Positions 18,491 through 25,537 of a stretch of DNA of 50,111 nucleotides are shown here, piece by piece. The translations under genes and the position numbers were made by a program. Under the pieces are notes generated by a model. It was not told where the DNA came from. It saw only the letters and a program-made list of their open reading frames with translations, and searched no databases. The stretch is from Reyranella sp. (GTDB lineage Bacteria; Pseudomonadota; Alphaproteobacteria; Reyranellales; Reyranellaceae): positions 1 to 50,111 of the forward strand of contig NZ_JAUSBN010000083.1 in the NCBI RefSeq assembly GCF_030651995.1. Direction: 5' to 3'. The first letter of the stretch is position 1. Every line of letters starts with the position of its first letter.

Positions 18491-18509
18491 TTGGTAACCC
18501 GGTCACCAA
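18491..18509. promoter_or_regulatory. Inverted repeat upstream of doxX-like gene
   Basis: TTGGT and ACCAA arms flank a 9-bp centre, with an overlapping GGGTT/AACCC palindrome at the left. It lies about 70 bp before the DoxX start and could be an operator. A TATAGA box lies about 25 bp further downstream. No regulator is known. Confidence 0.3.
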
Positions 18510-18579
18510 TGTGTCGCTTGTCGGAATATAGAGCCGCATTCAGGATGAGGCCCCGCGTTCTGTTTGGAGAAGTACTGCC

Positions 18580-18978
18580 ATGAATTTCGACGCACTCGGC
18601 GCAGCCTGGGCCCCGCGCCTGCTCAGTATCGTGCGCATAATGAGCGGACTTCTCTTCCTCCAGCATGGCACCGCCAAGCTGCTGGCGTTTCCCGCCGGCG
18701 CCGTTCCGCCGAATTTCACGCTCATGTCGATGCCGGGCTATGCGGGCATGATCGAGTTCGTCTGCGGCATCCTGCTGGTCATTGGGCTGTTCAGCCGTCC
18801 GGCCGCCTTCATCGCTTCCGGCATGACGGCCGTTGCCTACTTCATGGTCCACGCACCGATGGGCTTCTTCCCGATCCTCAACCGCGGTGAGCTCGCGGCC
18901 CTCTACTGCTTCGTCTTCCTCTATCTCGCCGCGGCCGGCCCCGGCCCCTGGAGTATCGACGCCGTGCGCCGGAAGTAG
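18580..18978 (+). CDS. DoxX family membrane protein
   Basis: 132 residues with four membrane helices (about 12-30, 55-73, 77-95, 102-122). DoxX landmarks: LLSIVRIMSGLLFLQHGTAK and the following GYAGMIEFVCGILLVIGLFSRPAA. The family includes the small subunit of thiosulfate:quinone oxidoreductase, but most members have no known role; some link to redox balance and thiol stress. TTTGGAGAAG precedes the ATG. It sits next to Lin0512 proteins and a glutathione S-transferase, a weak hint at thiol or redox context. Confidence 0.85.
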   Translation: MNFDALGAAWAPRLLSIVRIMSGLLFLQHGTAKLLAFPAGAVPPNFTLMSMPGYAGMIEFVCGILLVIGLFSRPAAFIASGMTAVAYFMVHAPMGFFPILNRGELAALYCFVFLYLAAAGPGPWSIDAVRRK

Positions 18979-19018
18979 GGCTTAACGCGCCTTCGCCGAA
19001 ACGCTATGGAACGAACGG

Positions 19019-19039
19019 ACGGCTGCCTCGTGCAGCCGT
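19019..19039 (+). terminator. Hairpin after doxX-like gene, possible terminator
   Basis: Perfect 8-bp arms ACGGCTGC/GCAGCCGT with loop CTCGT, followed only by TTCGT, so a weak or factor-dependent terminator at best. It could equally be a leader structure of the Lin0512 genes that begin 87 bp downstream. Confidence 0.35.
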
Positions 19040-19125
19040 TTCGTCGTGTGCACGACCGACAAGACAGAACAGGCGGCGCGTTCGTGTCCCCGCGGGCCTC
19101 GCGAAGCCCTGAACAGGAGATTGTC

Positions 19126-19464
19126 ATGGCGCTGAAGAAGGTGGCCCTCGAGATCGGCATGGGCACCGACATAAGGGGTGGCGACTACACCAAGGCCGCG
19201 GTCCGTGCCCTGCGTGACGCGCTGTGGCACAACTCGCTCACCGTCGCGACGGCGCTCGGCAAGTCGAGCGACGACATGGTGGTCGAGGTCCTGATCGGCG
19301 TGCCCCAACCCGACAAGGTCGACACCGCCCAGGTGCTGGCGGTGCTGCCGCACGGCACCGGCACGGTGAAGGTCGTCGAGGGCGGGCTGGAGATCGAAAA
19401 CGAAGCCGGCACGGACAAGACGGTGATCGCGCAGGCGGCCGCCATCGTCCGGCTCGACCTGTAA
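19126..19464 (+). CDS. Lin0512 family protein (first of two)
   Basis: 112 residues with the family pattern at the N-terminus: VALEIGMGTDIRGGDYTKAA followed by VRALRDALWHNS, and later GVPQPDKVDTAQV and LPHGTGTVKVVEGGLEI. Function of the family is unknown; members are small, often duplicated, and probably oligomeric (inference from their paired genes). AGGAGA lies 6 nt before the ATG. The second copy follows after 15 bp, so the two are co-transcribed. Confidence 0.85.
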   Translation: MALKKVALEIGMGTDIRGGDYTKAAVRALRDALWHNSLTVATALGKSSDDMVVEVLIGVPQPDKVDTAQVLAVLPHGTGTVKVVEGGLEIENEAGTDKTVIAQAAAIVRLDL

Positions 19465-19479
19465 AGCGGAGCCAAGACC

Positions 19480-19833
19480 ATGACCGCCAAGCGCGTGATC
19501 CTCGAACTCGGCACCGGCAACGATCTGCACGGGGGCGACTATACCAAGGCCGCCCTGCGCGCCGTACAGGACGCCCTGCACCATTCCTCGCTCGCAATGA
19601 TCCGGACCCTCAGGGTCGACACCAAGACCGGCATGTTCGTCGACGTCACGATCGGCGTGCAGCAGCCCGACAAGGTCGACGCCGAGAAGGTTAAGGCCTC
19701 GCTGCCGCACGGCATCGTGACGGTGAAGGTGGTCAAGGGCGGGCTCGACATCGCCGATCCCGAGAACAACGACCCGGCGGTGATCGCCAGCGCCGCCATC
19801 GCGGTCCGCATGGAGATTCCTCAAGCGAAGTGA
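19480..19833 (+). CDS. Lin0512 family protein (second of two)
   Basis: 117 residues, clearly paralogous to the preceding protein along its whole length: LELGTGNDLHGGDYTKAALR, GVQQPDKVDAEKV, LPHGIVTVKVVKGGLDIADP. The pair has diverged to roughly half identity by eye, as in an obligate hetero-oligomer. The stop overlaps a possible GTG start of the glutathione S-transferase gene, so all three are one operon. Confidence 0.85.
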   Translation: MTAKRVILELGTGNDLHGGDYTKAALRAVQDALHHSSLAMIRTLRVDTKTGMFVDVTIGVQQPDKVDAEKVKASLPHGIVTVKVVKGGLDIADPENNDPAVIASAAIAVRMEIPQAK

Positions 19834-19838
19834 GCGCC

Positions 19839-20621
19839 ATGCTGCTCTATGAACATCCGCTGTCCTCCTATGCCCAGAAGGTGAAGATCGCGCTGCGCGA
19901 GAAAGGTCTCGACTTCACGGTCGAGACGCCGGCCGCGCTGGGCACCGGGACGGCCGGCGGGGCGTTCGCCGCGGCCAGCCCGCGCAACGAGGTGCCGACG
20001 CTGATCGACGGCGAGGCACGCATCTTCGATTCGACGATCATCCTCGAATATCTCGACGACAAATATCCCTCGCCGCCCCTGCTGCCGCGCGACCCGGCGG
20101 CGCGCGCCGAGGCAAGGATGATCGAGGATCTCTGCGACACGCTCTACGAGGCGGTGAACTGGGGCCTGAGCGAGATCCGCTGGTTCAAGCGCGCCGAGGG
20201 CGAGCAGGCGGAGAAGATGAAGGCCACGGCGGCGCGCCAGACCGCCCAGTTGCAGGCCTGGCTTGCGGGCAAGCTGGGTGACCGGCCGTGGTTCAACGGC
20301 GCGAGCTTCGGCTGGGCCGATCTCAGCGTGGCGCCGTACCTCAACCGCTCGTTCTTCTATGGGCTGGGAACACCGGCCGGCTCAACGCTGGCACAGTGGC
20401 GCGAACGGCTCATCGAACGTCCGTCGGTTGCCGCAACCTTCAAGGAGTTCGAGGCCGCCGCCGCCGGCATGGCAAGCGCAGCCGAGCGGCTCGCCTCGGG
20501 ACAGATCCGACGCGAGTACCGCGATCATCGCCTGGAATGGATGATGAAGTCGGGCGGCCAGCAGGTCGTTCTCGACGGCCTGGCCAGAAACAACATCCGC
20601 TTCACCTGGCCGCTGGGCTGA
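19839..20621 (+). CDS. Glutathione S-transferase family protein
   Basis: 260 residues from ATG 19839 (MLLYEHPLSSYAQKVKIALR), or 263 from GTG 19830. The thioredoxin-like N-terminal domain (about 1-75) has the SSYAQKV start of helix 1 with a Ser/Tyr-type active site, the cis-Pro in NEVPTLID and the glutathione-binding D-S in IFDSTIILEYLDD. The helical C-terminal domain has FGWADLSVAPYLNRS. It is longer than the usual 200-220 residues because of a C-terminal extension (about 205-260). Such enzymes conjugate or reduce electrophiles with glutathione. Co-transcribed with the Lin0512 pair. Confidence 0.85.
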   Translation: MLLYEHPLSSYAQKVKIALREKGLDFTVETPAALGTGTAGGAFAAASPRNEVPTLIDGEARIFDSTIILEYLDDKYPSPPLLPRDPAARAEARMIEDLCDTLYEAVNWGLSEIRWFKRAEGEQAEKMKATAARQTAQLQAWLAGKLGDRPWFNGASFGWADLSVAPYLNRSFFYGLGTPAGSTLAQWRERLIERPSVAATFKEFEAAAAGMASAAERLASGQIRREYRDHRLEWMMKSGGQQVVLDGLARNNIRFTWPLG

Positions 20622-20628
20622 AGAAGCC

Positions 20629-20853
20629 TCAGCCGCGGGCGGCGCGGCCCATGAACAGGAGGCCCGCACCGGCAATCACGGCGACGATGCCGGCGATCGT
20701 CGGGATGGGAATCGTGCGCTGTTCGTCGGCCGTGATCTTGAGCGGGCCGGCATCGACGATGGTCTTGCGCTCGGTGAAGGAGATGTTGTCGATCGCCAGA
20801 CCGGCGATGCCGATCGCGATCAGTAGTACGCCCACAATTGCCATCGGCTTCAT
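20629..20853 (-). CDS. Small DUF3185-type membrane protein
   Basis: 74 residues with two hydrophobic helices (about 4-22 and 48-68) and a polar middle with GPLKITADEQRTIPIP, a pattern I associate with DUF3185 proteins of unknown function. GGAGTTTACGGC precedes the ATG. Convergent to the glutathione S-transferase gene and downstream of the selenoprotein gene on the same strand, 66 bp after its stop. Confidence 0.7.
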   Translation of the reverse strand: MKPMAIVGVLLIAIGIAGLAIDNISFTERKTIVDAGPLKITADEQRTIPIPTIAGIVAVIAGAGLLFMGRAARG

Positions 20854-20919
20854 GCCGTAAACTCCTTATCGGTTCCCCGGACAACGCAAAAAGCCGTCCA
20901 GGGTTGCCGAGTGGGGAAT

Positions 20920-21447
20920 TCAGGCCTTCGGCCGGACCAGCATCGCCAGGCCCTGCTCGATGGCCGTGCGGGCCATGGCGCGGAGCTGGTCGTCGGTCGC
21001 GCTGCTGACCGGATGGCCGATCTGGGCAAACGCATAGCCCGGCATGCCGAGCACGCGGCTCATCATGTCGGCGGCACTCGCGAACCGCGTGGTCATCACG
21101 CTGAACGCAGGCACTTCCAGTCTTTCAGCGGTAACTGAGTCGTGCAGACTGCACGATGAGCAGCTCCCTCAATCTCCCAGGCCCGAGACGACGGCATCCC
21201 AGCCCTTGATCTCGGCCACGATGTGAGGATCGGCCGGCGCGCTGTAGTTCGACTTGGTGCGGCTCACCACCTGGGCGACGCCGTATTCCTCGCGCAGGAT
21301 CTGGTCGAGGTGCCTGAAGAAGCCCTTGGTGCCTTCCTTGCCGTTGGAGATGAAGCCGATCGTCTTGCCTTCCAGCGTATCGAGGCGCGGGGCGAGCTGG
21401 CCGGCCGGCGGGGCGGTGCCCGGCGTGGGATCGAGAACTTCGAACAT
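20920..21447 (-). CDS. UGSC-type selenoprotein with in-frame TGA (Sec93)
   Basis: Ordinary ORF calling splits this gene at TGA 21171-21169. Read through, the frame continues without another stop to TGA 20922-20920 and gives 175 residues: MFEVLDPTPGTAPPAGQLAP at the start, IGFISNGKEGTKGFFRHLDQ, VVSRTKSNYSAPADP, WDAVVSGLGD, then U93-G-S-C96-S-S-C99, and a second half FASAADMMSRVLGMPGYAFA with AQIGHPVSSATDDQLRAMAR. U-G-S-C is the signature that names a known bacterial (seleno)protein family of unknown function; U-x-x-C is a thioredoxin-like redox motif. AGGAAA precedes the ATG. A SECIS-like hairpin follows the TGA. It is the last gene of an operon with a 351-residue partner (11 bp upstream) and an SsuD-like monooxygenase. 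The alternative, a nonsense mutation, is unlikely because the TGA falls exactly at the family's Sec/Cys site. Confidence 0.9.
21133..21171 (-). promoter_or_regulatory. Bacterial SECIS-like element after the Sec codon
   Basis: Downstream of UGA the mRNA folds into a lower stem (21165-21161 with 21037-type partner bases 21137-21133: AGCUG/CAGUU, one G-U), a small internal loop (4 x 2 nt), a perfect 7-bp upper stem (UCGUGCA/UGCACGA, 21156-21150 with 21146-21140) and a 3-nt apical loop GUC. Nineteen nucleotides separate UGA from the loop and the loop begins with G, which fits the usual bacterial SECIS rules (SelB binds a loop with a G near its start). Confidence 0.8.
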
Positions 21448-21458
21448 GGTGTTTCCTC

Positions 21459-22514
21459 TTACTTCTTGGGAGGTTCGCAATCGACGCAGACGCCGATCGG
21501 CAACGTCACGGCATAGCTCTTGTTGCCGAGCCAGGGCGGGATGACGGCACCAAAGCCGCCGGCCGGGCCGCCCGCCGCCACGACCAGGAGCTGGTCGGGC
21601 GAATCCATCGCGGTGTAAACGCTGTCGCCACGATCACGCACGACGGCGCCCTTGCCGACATCGGCCCATTCGCGGCGATGGATGCGGGCGCGTTCATGGA
21701 TGAAGGTCGCGATGTCGGCCTTGGTCCAGCCGCCCGCCTGCAGATGCTCGCGCAGCTGCTTGGGGATGATCAGGGCGTAGTTGCCGGGATGGATCGAGTA
21801 GTGGCGCATGTTGGCGCGCATCTCGGCCGCGAAGGTCTCGAGGATCTCCTCCGGCTTGGTCGTCCATTCGTTCATCAGCTGGCGCGGCGCGCCGGCCGCC
21901 AGCACGGTCACGGAAGACGCGCCCTTCGGCACGCCGCGATGCTCGGCCAGCGGCAGCCAGGTCGTGTCCTCCTCGTCCTCGGCGACGCAGTAGCTGAACT
22001 TGCCGGGATGGCCGAGGGTCGACCGGTCGATCACGCCCGGTCGGTCGTCCAGCAGGTTGATCAGGCAGAGCCGGATGGCGCGGCCGATGACCGCCGTCGC
22101 GCGATCCGAGTTGGCGAGCGCGTTGAACGAGCCGCTGGCGCCAATCTCGAGCCGGATCGGTCCGTTCAGGATCACCAGCACCGCGCACCCACCAGTGCTC
22201 GCCGTCGCACCGTGCATCAGGAATTCTTCCTGCATCATGGCAGTCCAGGCCGTCACGACGACCGGGAAGTGCATGGGCAGGCAACCCGCCATCACGGCGT
22301 TGATCGCGAGCTTCTCGGCGGTGATCGCGAGCCCGCGCACCGGCTCGATCCCGATCAGCTGGTCGGGCGGCATCATCACCCACTCGAGGCACGCTTCTAC
22401 CGCCTCGCGCGTCGGCGGGACGATGGGCAGACCGTCGGTCCAGCCGTTGGAATGATAGAGCTCCTGAACGGCCGAGATGCTGTCGGCCGAGTAGGATCGG
22501 GATGCAAACTGCAC
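21459..22514 (-). CDS. Conserved-looking protein of unknown function, partner of the UGSC selenoprotein
   Basis: 351 residues. Recognisable blocks: YHSNGWTDGLPIVPPTREAV (about 20-39), GIEPVRGLAITAEKLAINAVMAG, SGSFNALANSDRATAVIGRA, GHPGKFSYCVAEDEEDTTW, NYALIIPKQLREHL, VVAAGGPAGGFGAVIPPW, and a C-terminal CVDC just before EPPKK. No signal peptide. I cannot name a family or fold; the TDGLPIVPPT block reads like a substrate site. The start is the GTG at 22514 because GGAGG lies 6-7 nt upstream; there is no ATG nearby. Genes on both sides are the SsuD-like monooxygenase (52 bp before) and the selenoprotein (11 bp after), so a joint redox or sulfur/selenium role is inferred. The C-x-x-C tail could pair with the U-x-x-C of its neighbour. 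Confidence 0.75.
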   Translation of the reverse strand: MQFASRSYSADSISAVQELYHSNGWTDGLPIVPPTREAVEACLEWVMMPPDQLIGIEPVRGLAITAEKLAINAVMAGCLPMHFPVVVTAWTAMMQEEFLMHGATASTGGCAVLVILNGPIRLEIGASGSFNALANSDRATAVIGRAIRLCLINLLDDRPGVIDRSTLGHPGKFSYCVAEDEEDTTWLPLAEHRGVPKGASSVTVLAAGAPRQLMNEWTTKPEEILETFAAEMRANMRHYSIHPGNYALIIPKQLREHLQAGGWTKADIATFIHERARIHRREWADVGKGAVVRDRGDSVYTAMDSPDQLLVVAAGGPAGGFGAVIPPWLGNKSYAVTLPIGVCVDCEPPKK

Positions 22515-22566
22515 GTTGTTTCCTCCACCTTTCACAGTAGCGCGTCGGGCGTCGTCTGACGATGAA

Positions 22567-23646
22567 CTAGGCGGCCAGCATGCGTTCGCGGTTGCGCTCG
22601 CGCAGGATCGGCATGATCCACTTGCCGAAGCGCTCCGCCTCCTCGTCGTGCAGATAGCCCGAGAGGCAGAAGGAGTGGCAGCCGAGGTCGATGAACTTCT
22701 GCAGGGTATCGGCGCACTGCTCCGGATCGCCGACGATGGCGATGCCGGCGCCGGGGCGAACCTGGGTGATGCCGGTCCACAGGTGCGGCTCGATCGTCTC
22801 ACCGATCGCGGCCAGCTCGCGCACGCGGCGGTTGGCCTCCGAGGTGGCGAAGCGTTCCTTCACGAAGGCCTTCTGCGCCTCGCTGGCATGTTCGACCAGC
22901 CCATGGGCGAAGTCCCAGGCTTCCTTCTCGGTCTGGCGGCAGACGACCTGCAGGCGCATGCCGAAGCCGATCTCGTTCTCGCGGCCGTGGCGCGCCGCCA
23001 TCGACTTGATCTCCGCCATGTTGGCGCGGATGCGCTCGTAGGTATCGCCCCAGAAGAGATGCACGTCGGAATGCTTCGCCGAAATCTCCCAGGCCTGCCT
23101 GGACCCACCGCCGAGATAGAAGCGCGGATGGGGCTGCTGCAGCGGATAGGGCCGGATCTGCGCGCCCTTGAGCTGATAGAATTTGCCGTCGAAGTTCACC
23201 GGCCCGCGCGTCGTCCACAGCGCCTTCAGGATCGAGACTTCCTCGTCCATGATCTCGTAGCGCTCTTCCTTGCCCCACTTGATGCCTTCCGACGCGTTCT
23301 CCGCCTCGCTCTGGCCCGCGATCAGGTTGATGCAGATGCGCCCCCCCGAGAGCTGGTCGAAGGCGGTGATCATCTTGGCCAGCAACACGGGATTGATGTA
23401 GCTCGGCCGCGCGGCCACCAGCATCCGCATCGACCTGGAGCGCGCCACCATCATCGCGCTGGTGATCCAGGCCTCCCAGCACGCGGTCTGGACCGGCACC
23501 AGCATGTATTCGAAGCCCGCCGCCTCGGCCGCGCCGACGATCTTGTCGAACAGTTCGAGCGACGGCGGCACCAGTGAGCTCGGCAGTCCATAGGCGGTGG
23601 TGTCGCCCGCGGTGGGCAAGAACCAGCCGAATTCGAGTTTGCGCAT
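22567..23646 (-). CDS. LLM-class flavin-dependent monooxygenase, SsuD-like
   Basis: 359 residues of the bacterial luciferase-like fold: LEFGWFLPTAGDT, AAEAAGFEYMLVP, MRMLVAARPSYINPVLLAKM, LSGGRICINLIAGQSEAE, RFYLGGGSRQAWEISAKHSD, and a C-terminal GDPEQCADTLQKFIDLG. It is closest in style to alkanesulfonate monooxygenases (SsuD), which use FMNH2 and O2 to release sulfite from alkanesulfonates, though DszA- and NtaA-like members use other substrates. No flavin reductase or sulfonate transporter is in the window. It is the first gene of the operon that ends with the selenoprotein. It is divergent from gamma-glutamyltransferase across 100 bp. Confidence 0.88.
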   Translation of the reverse strand: MRKLEFGWFLPTAGDTTAYGLPSSLVPPSLELFDKIVGAAEAAGFEYMLVPVQTACWEAWITSAMMVARSRSMRMLVAARPSYINPVLLAKMITAFDQLSGGRICINLIAGQSEAENASEGIKWGKEERYEIMDEEVSILKALWTTRGPVNFDGKFYQLKGAQIRPYPLQQPHPRFYLGGGSRQAWEISAKHSDVHLFWGDTYERIRANMAEIKSMAARHGRENEIGFGMRLQVVCRQTEKEAWDFAHGLVEHASEAQKAFVKERFATSEANRRVRELAAIGETIEPHLWTGITQVRPGAGIAIVGDPEQCADTLQKFIDLGCHSFCLSGYLHDEEAERFGKWIMPILRERNRERMLAA

Positions 23647-23746
23647 GAGATCCGTTTCCTTCCGCTGGCAGCTTAGCGCAATTCAGTGTGGTCGCGACCG
23701 TCTGGAAACGGCACGATCCGCGCCACCTTAAGGGAGAGACGGGCAG

Positions 23747-25360
23747 ATGCTGCAACATGGTAAGCGTCCGACAATCGCATCGCGGCACGGCATGGTCGCG
23801 GCGGCCCATCCGCTGGCGGCGGCGGCCGGTGCGCGCATCCTGTCGAACGGCGGCAACGCCTTCGATGCGGCGGTCGCGACGGCAGCGGCACTGAACGTCG
23901 TCGAACCCTACATGTCGGGCCTTGCCGGCCGCGGTGTCGCAACCTGCTACATCGCCCGCGAGAAGCGCGTCCGCACGCTCGACTTCGTCGGGCCGATCTC
24001 CAGGAACTTCCCGGTCGACAAGCTCAGCAACCGTTCGCAACTGCAGCGCGGTGCCGTGGCGGTGGGCGCGCCGGGCAATCTCGCCGGCTGGTGCGAGCTG
24101 AACCGCGCGCACGGCAAGAAGAAGCTGCCCGAACTTTTCGCGCCGGCGATCGCCATTGCGCGCGATGGCTTCCAGCTGATCGAGTTCAACATCGAGGAGA
24201 TCCAGGGCGTCGCCGGCGAACTGGCCGGCTACGAGGCGCTGCATCCGGAATGGTCGCGGGTCTATACCGGCGGCGCCGGCAACGTGACGCCAGGCTACGT
24301 GCTGAAGCAGCCCGACCTGGCCCGCACGCTCGAGGCACTCGCCAACGAAGGCCCCGGCCTGCTCTACGGCGGCGCGCTGGGCCAGAAGATCCTCGACCGG
24401 CTGACCGAGCTGGGCGGCTGCCTGGTGATGGACGACCTGCTGGACGCCAAGGCGACCTGGCGGGACCCGGTCTCCGTCACCTATCGCGGCCGCACCGTCC
24501 ACGTGCCCCCGCCACCCTGCGAGGGCTTCCAGTTCCTGCTGACGCTGCGCATCCTCGAAGGCTTCGACCTCGCCGCGATGAAGCGCAATTCGACGGAGCA
24601 TCTCGACACGGTGCTGCGTGCCGTCCGCCTCGCCGCCGGCGTTCGCATCGCGGCCGGCGTGCCGGCGCCGCAGAAGCTGGCGGAGATCCTCTCGGACGCC
24701 CATGTCGAGACGTTGCGCGCCCGGGTGCGCGACGGCAAGCCGGTGATCGGCCCGACCGAACAGTGGACGCCGCCGCAGCAACCGGTCTCGCCGACCGACG
24801 AGAGCCACACGACGTCCTTCTCGATCGCCGACAGCGACGGCAACCTGATCTGCCTGACGCAGAGCCTGGGCAGCGTCTTCGGCTCCGGCGTGGTGGTGCC
24901 CGGCACCGGCCTCTGCCTCAACAACTTCCTCTACTGGGCCGACGTGAACCCGCAGAGCCCCAACCGCGTGAAGCCGGGCGACCAGCTGCCGATGTGCATG
25001 GCGCCGTCGATCTCGACCAAGGATGGCACCCCGATCCTCGCGCTCGGCACGCCGGGCAGCTACGGCATCCTGCAGACCCAGCCGCAGGCCATGGTTCAGC
25101 ATGTCGATTTCGGCCTGCCGCTGCAGCAGGCAATCGAGGCGCCGCGTGGCCGCCTGACCGATGGGGCGGAAGTGTACCTCGAATCGCGCCTGCCGCCGCA
25201 GATCCATGAAGACCTGCGCAAGCTCGGCCACAACGTCACGACCGGCCCGGAATGGACGATGAAGGTGGGCGGCATGCAGGGCGTCGCTGTCGATCCCGAC
25301 ACCGGCATCTTCACCGGCGGCTGCGATCCCCGCCGCGACGGCTATTGCGTTCCGGCCTAG
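23747..25360 (+). CDS. Gamma-glutamyltransferase family protein
   Basis: 537 residues of the Ntn-hydrolase GGT family. The N-terminal half begins MVAAAHPLAAAAGARILSNG GNAFDAAVA, the usual large-subunit start. The small subunit would begin at T355 in SHTTSFSIADSDGN, the nucleophile released by self-cleavage after H354; NNFLYW and GTPGSYGILQTQPQ are further landmarks. GGTs cleave the gamma-glutamyl bond of glutathione and its conjugates; relatives act on cephalosporin side chains or oxamate-type amides. No signal peptide is seen, unlike the periplasmic E. coli enzyme. GGGAGAGAC precedes the ATG. Divergent from the monooxygenase-selenoprotein operon, which might share a thiol substrate (inference). 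Confidence 0.88.
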   Translation: MLQHGKRPTIASRHGMVAAAHPLAAAAGARILSNGGNAFDAAVATAAALNVVEPYMSGLAGRGVATCYIAREKRVRTLDFVGPISRNFPVDKLSNRSQLQRGAVAVGAPGNLAGWCELNRAHGKKKLPELFAPAIAIARDGFQLIEFNIEEIQGVAGELAGYEALHPEWSRVYTGGAGNVTPGYVLKQPDLARTLEALANEGPGLLYGGALGQKILDRLTELGGCLVMDDLLDAKATWRDPVSVTYRGRTVHVPPPPCEGFQFLLTLRILEGFDLAAMKRNSTEHLDTVLRAVRLAAGVRIAAGVPAPQKLAEILSDAHVETLRARVRDGKPVIGPTEQWTPPQQPVSPTDESHTTSFSIADSDGNLICLTQSLGSVFGSGVVVPGTGLCLNNFLYWADVNPQSPNRVKPGDQLPMCMAPSISTKDGTPILALGTPGSYGILQTQPQAMVQHVDFGLPLQQAIEAPRGRLTDGAEVYLESRLPPQIHEDLRKLGHNVTTGPEWTMKVGGMQGVAVDPDTGIFTGGCDPRRDGYCVPA

Positions 25361-25537
25361 ACCTGACCGGACGAAGCAGAATCACTCTCCTCGTCGTTCA
25401 AATGGGGGAGGTGGCGACGCTTGGGTAATGCCGCTCTCGCGACATGGTTGTGACCGGCTCAGGCATTCCTCTTGCACGGAGAGGCAAGGCAAGATGGAAT
25501 GCACTCCAACGAGAATGTTCACGAGGGGGATGGGTTG

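Noticed and set aside
20920..21171. Nonsense mutation making the UGSC gene a pseudogene
   Set aside because: The TGA falls exactly at the family's Sec position, the frame continues intact for 82 codons, and a SECIS-like hairpin follows.
22799..25231. 810-codon open frame on the minus strand opposite gamma-glutamyltransferase
   Set aside because: Its residues mirror the GC-biased third positions of the real plus-strand gene; no domain, no RBS, composition rich in R/A/G/D/H as in shadows.
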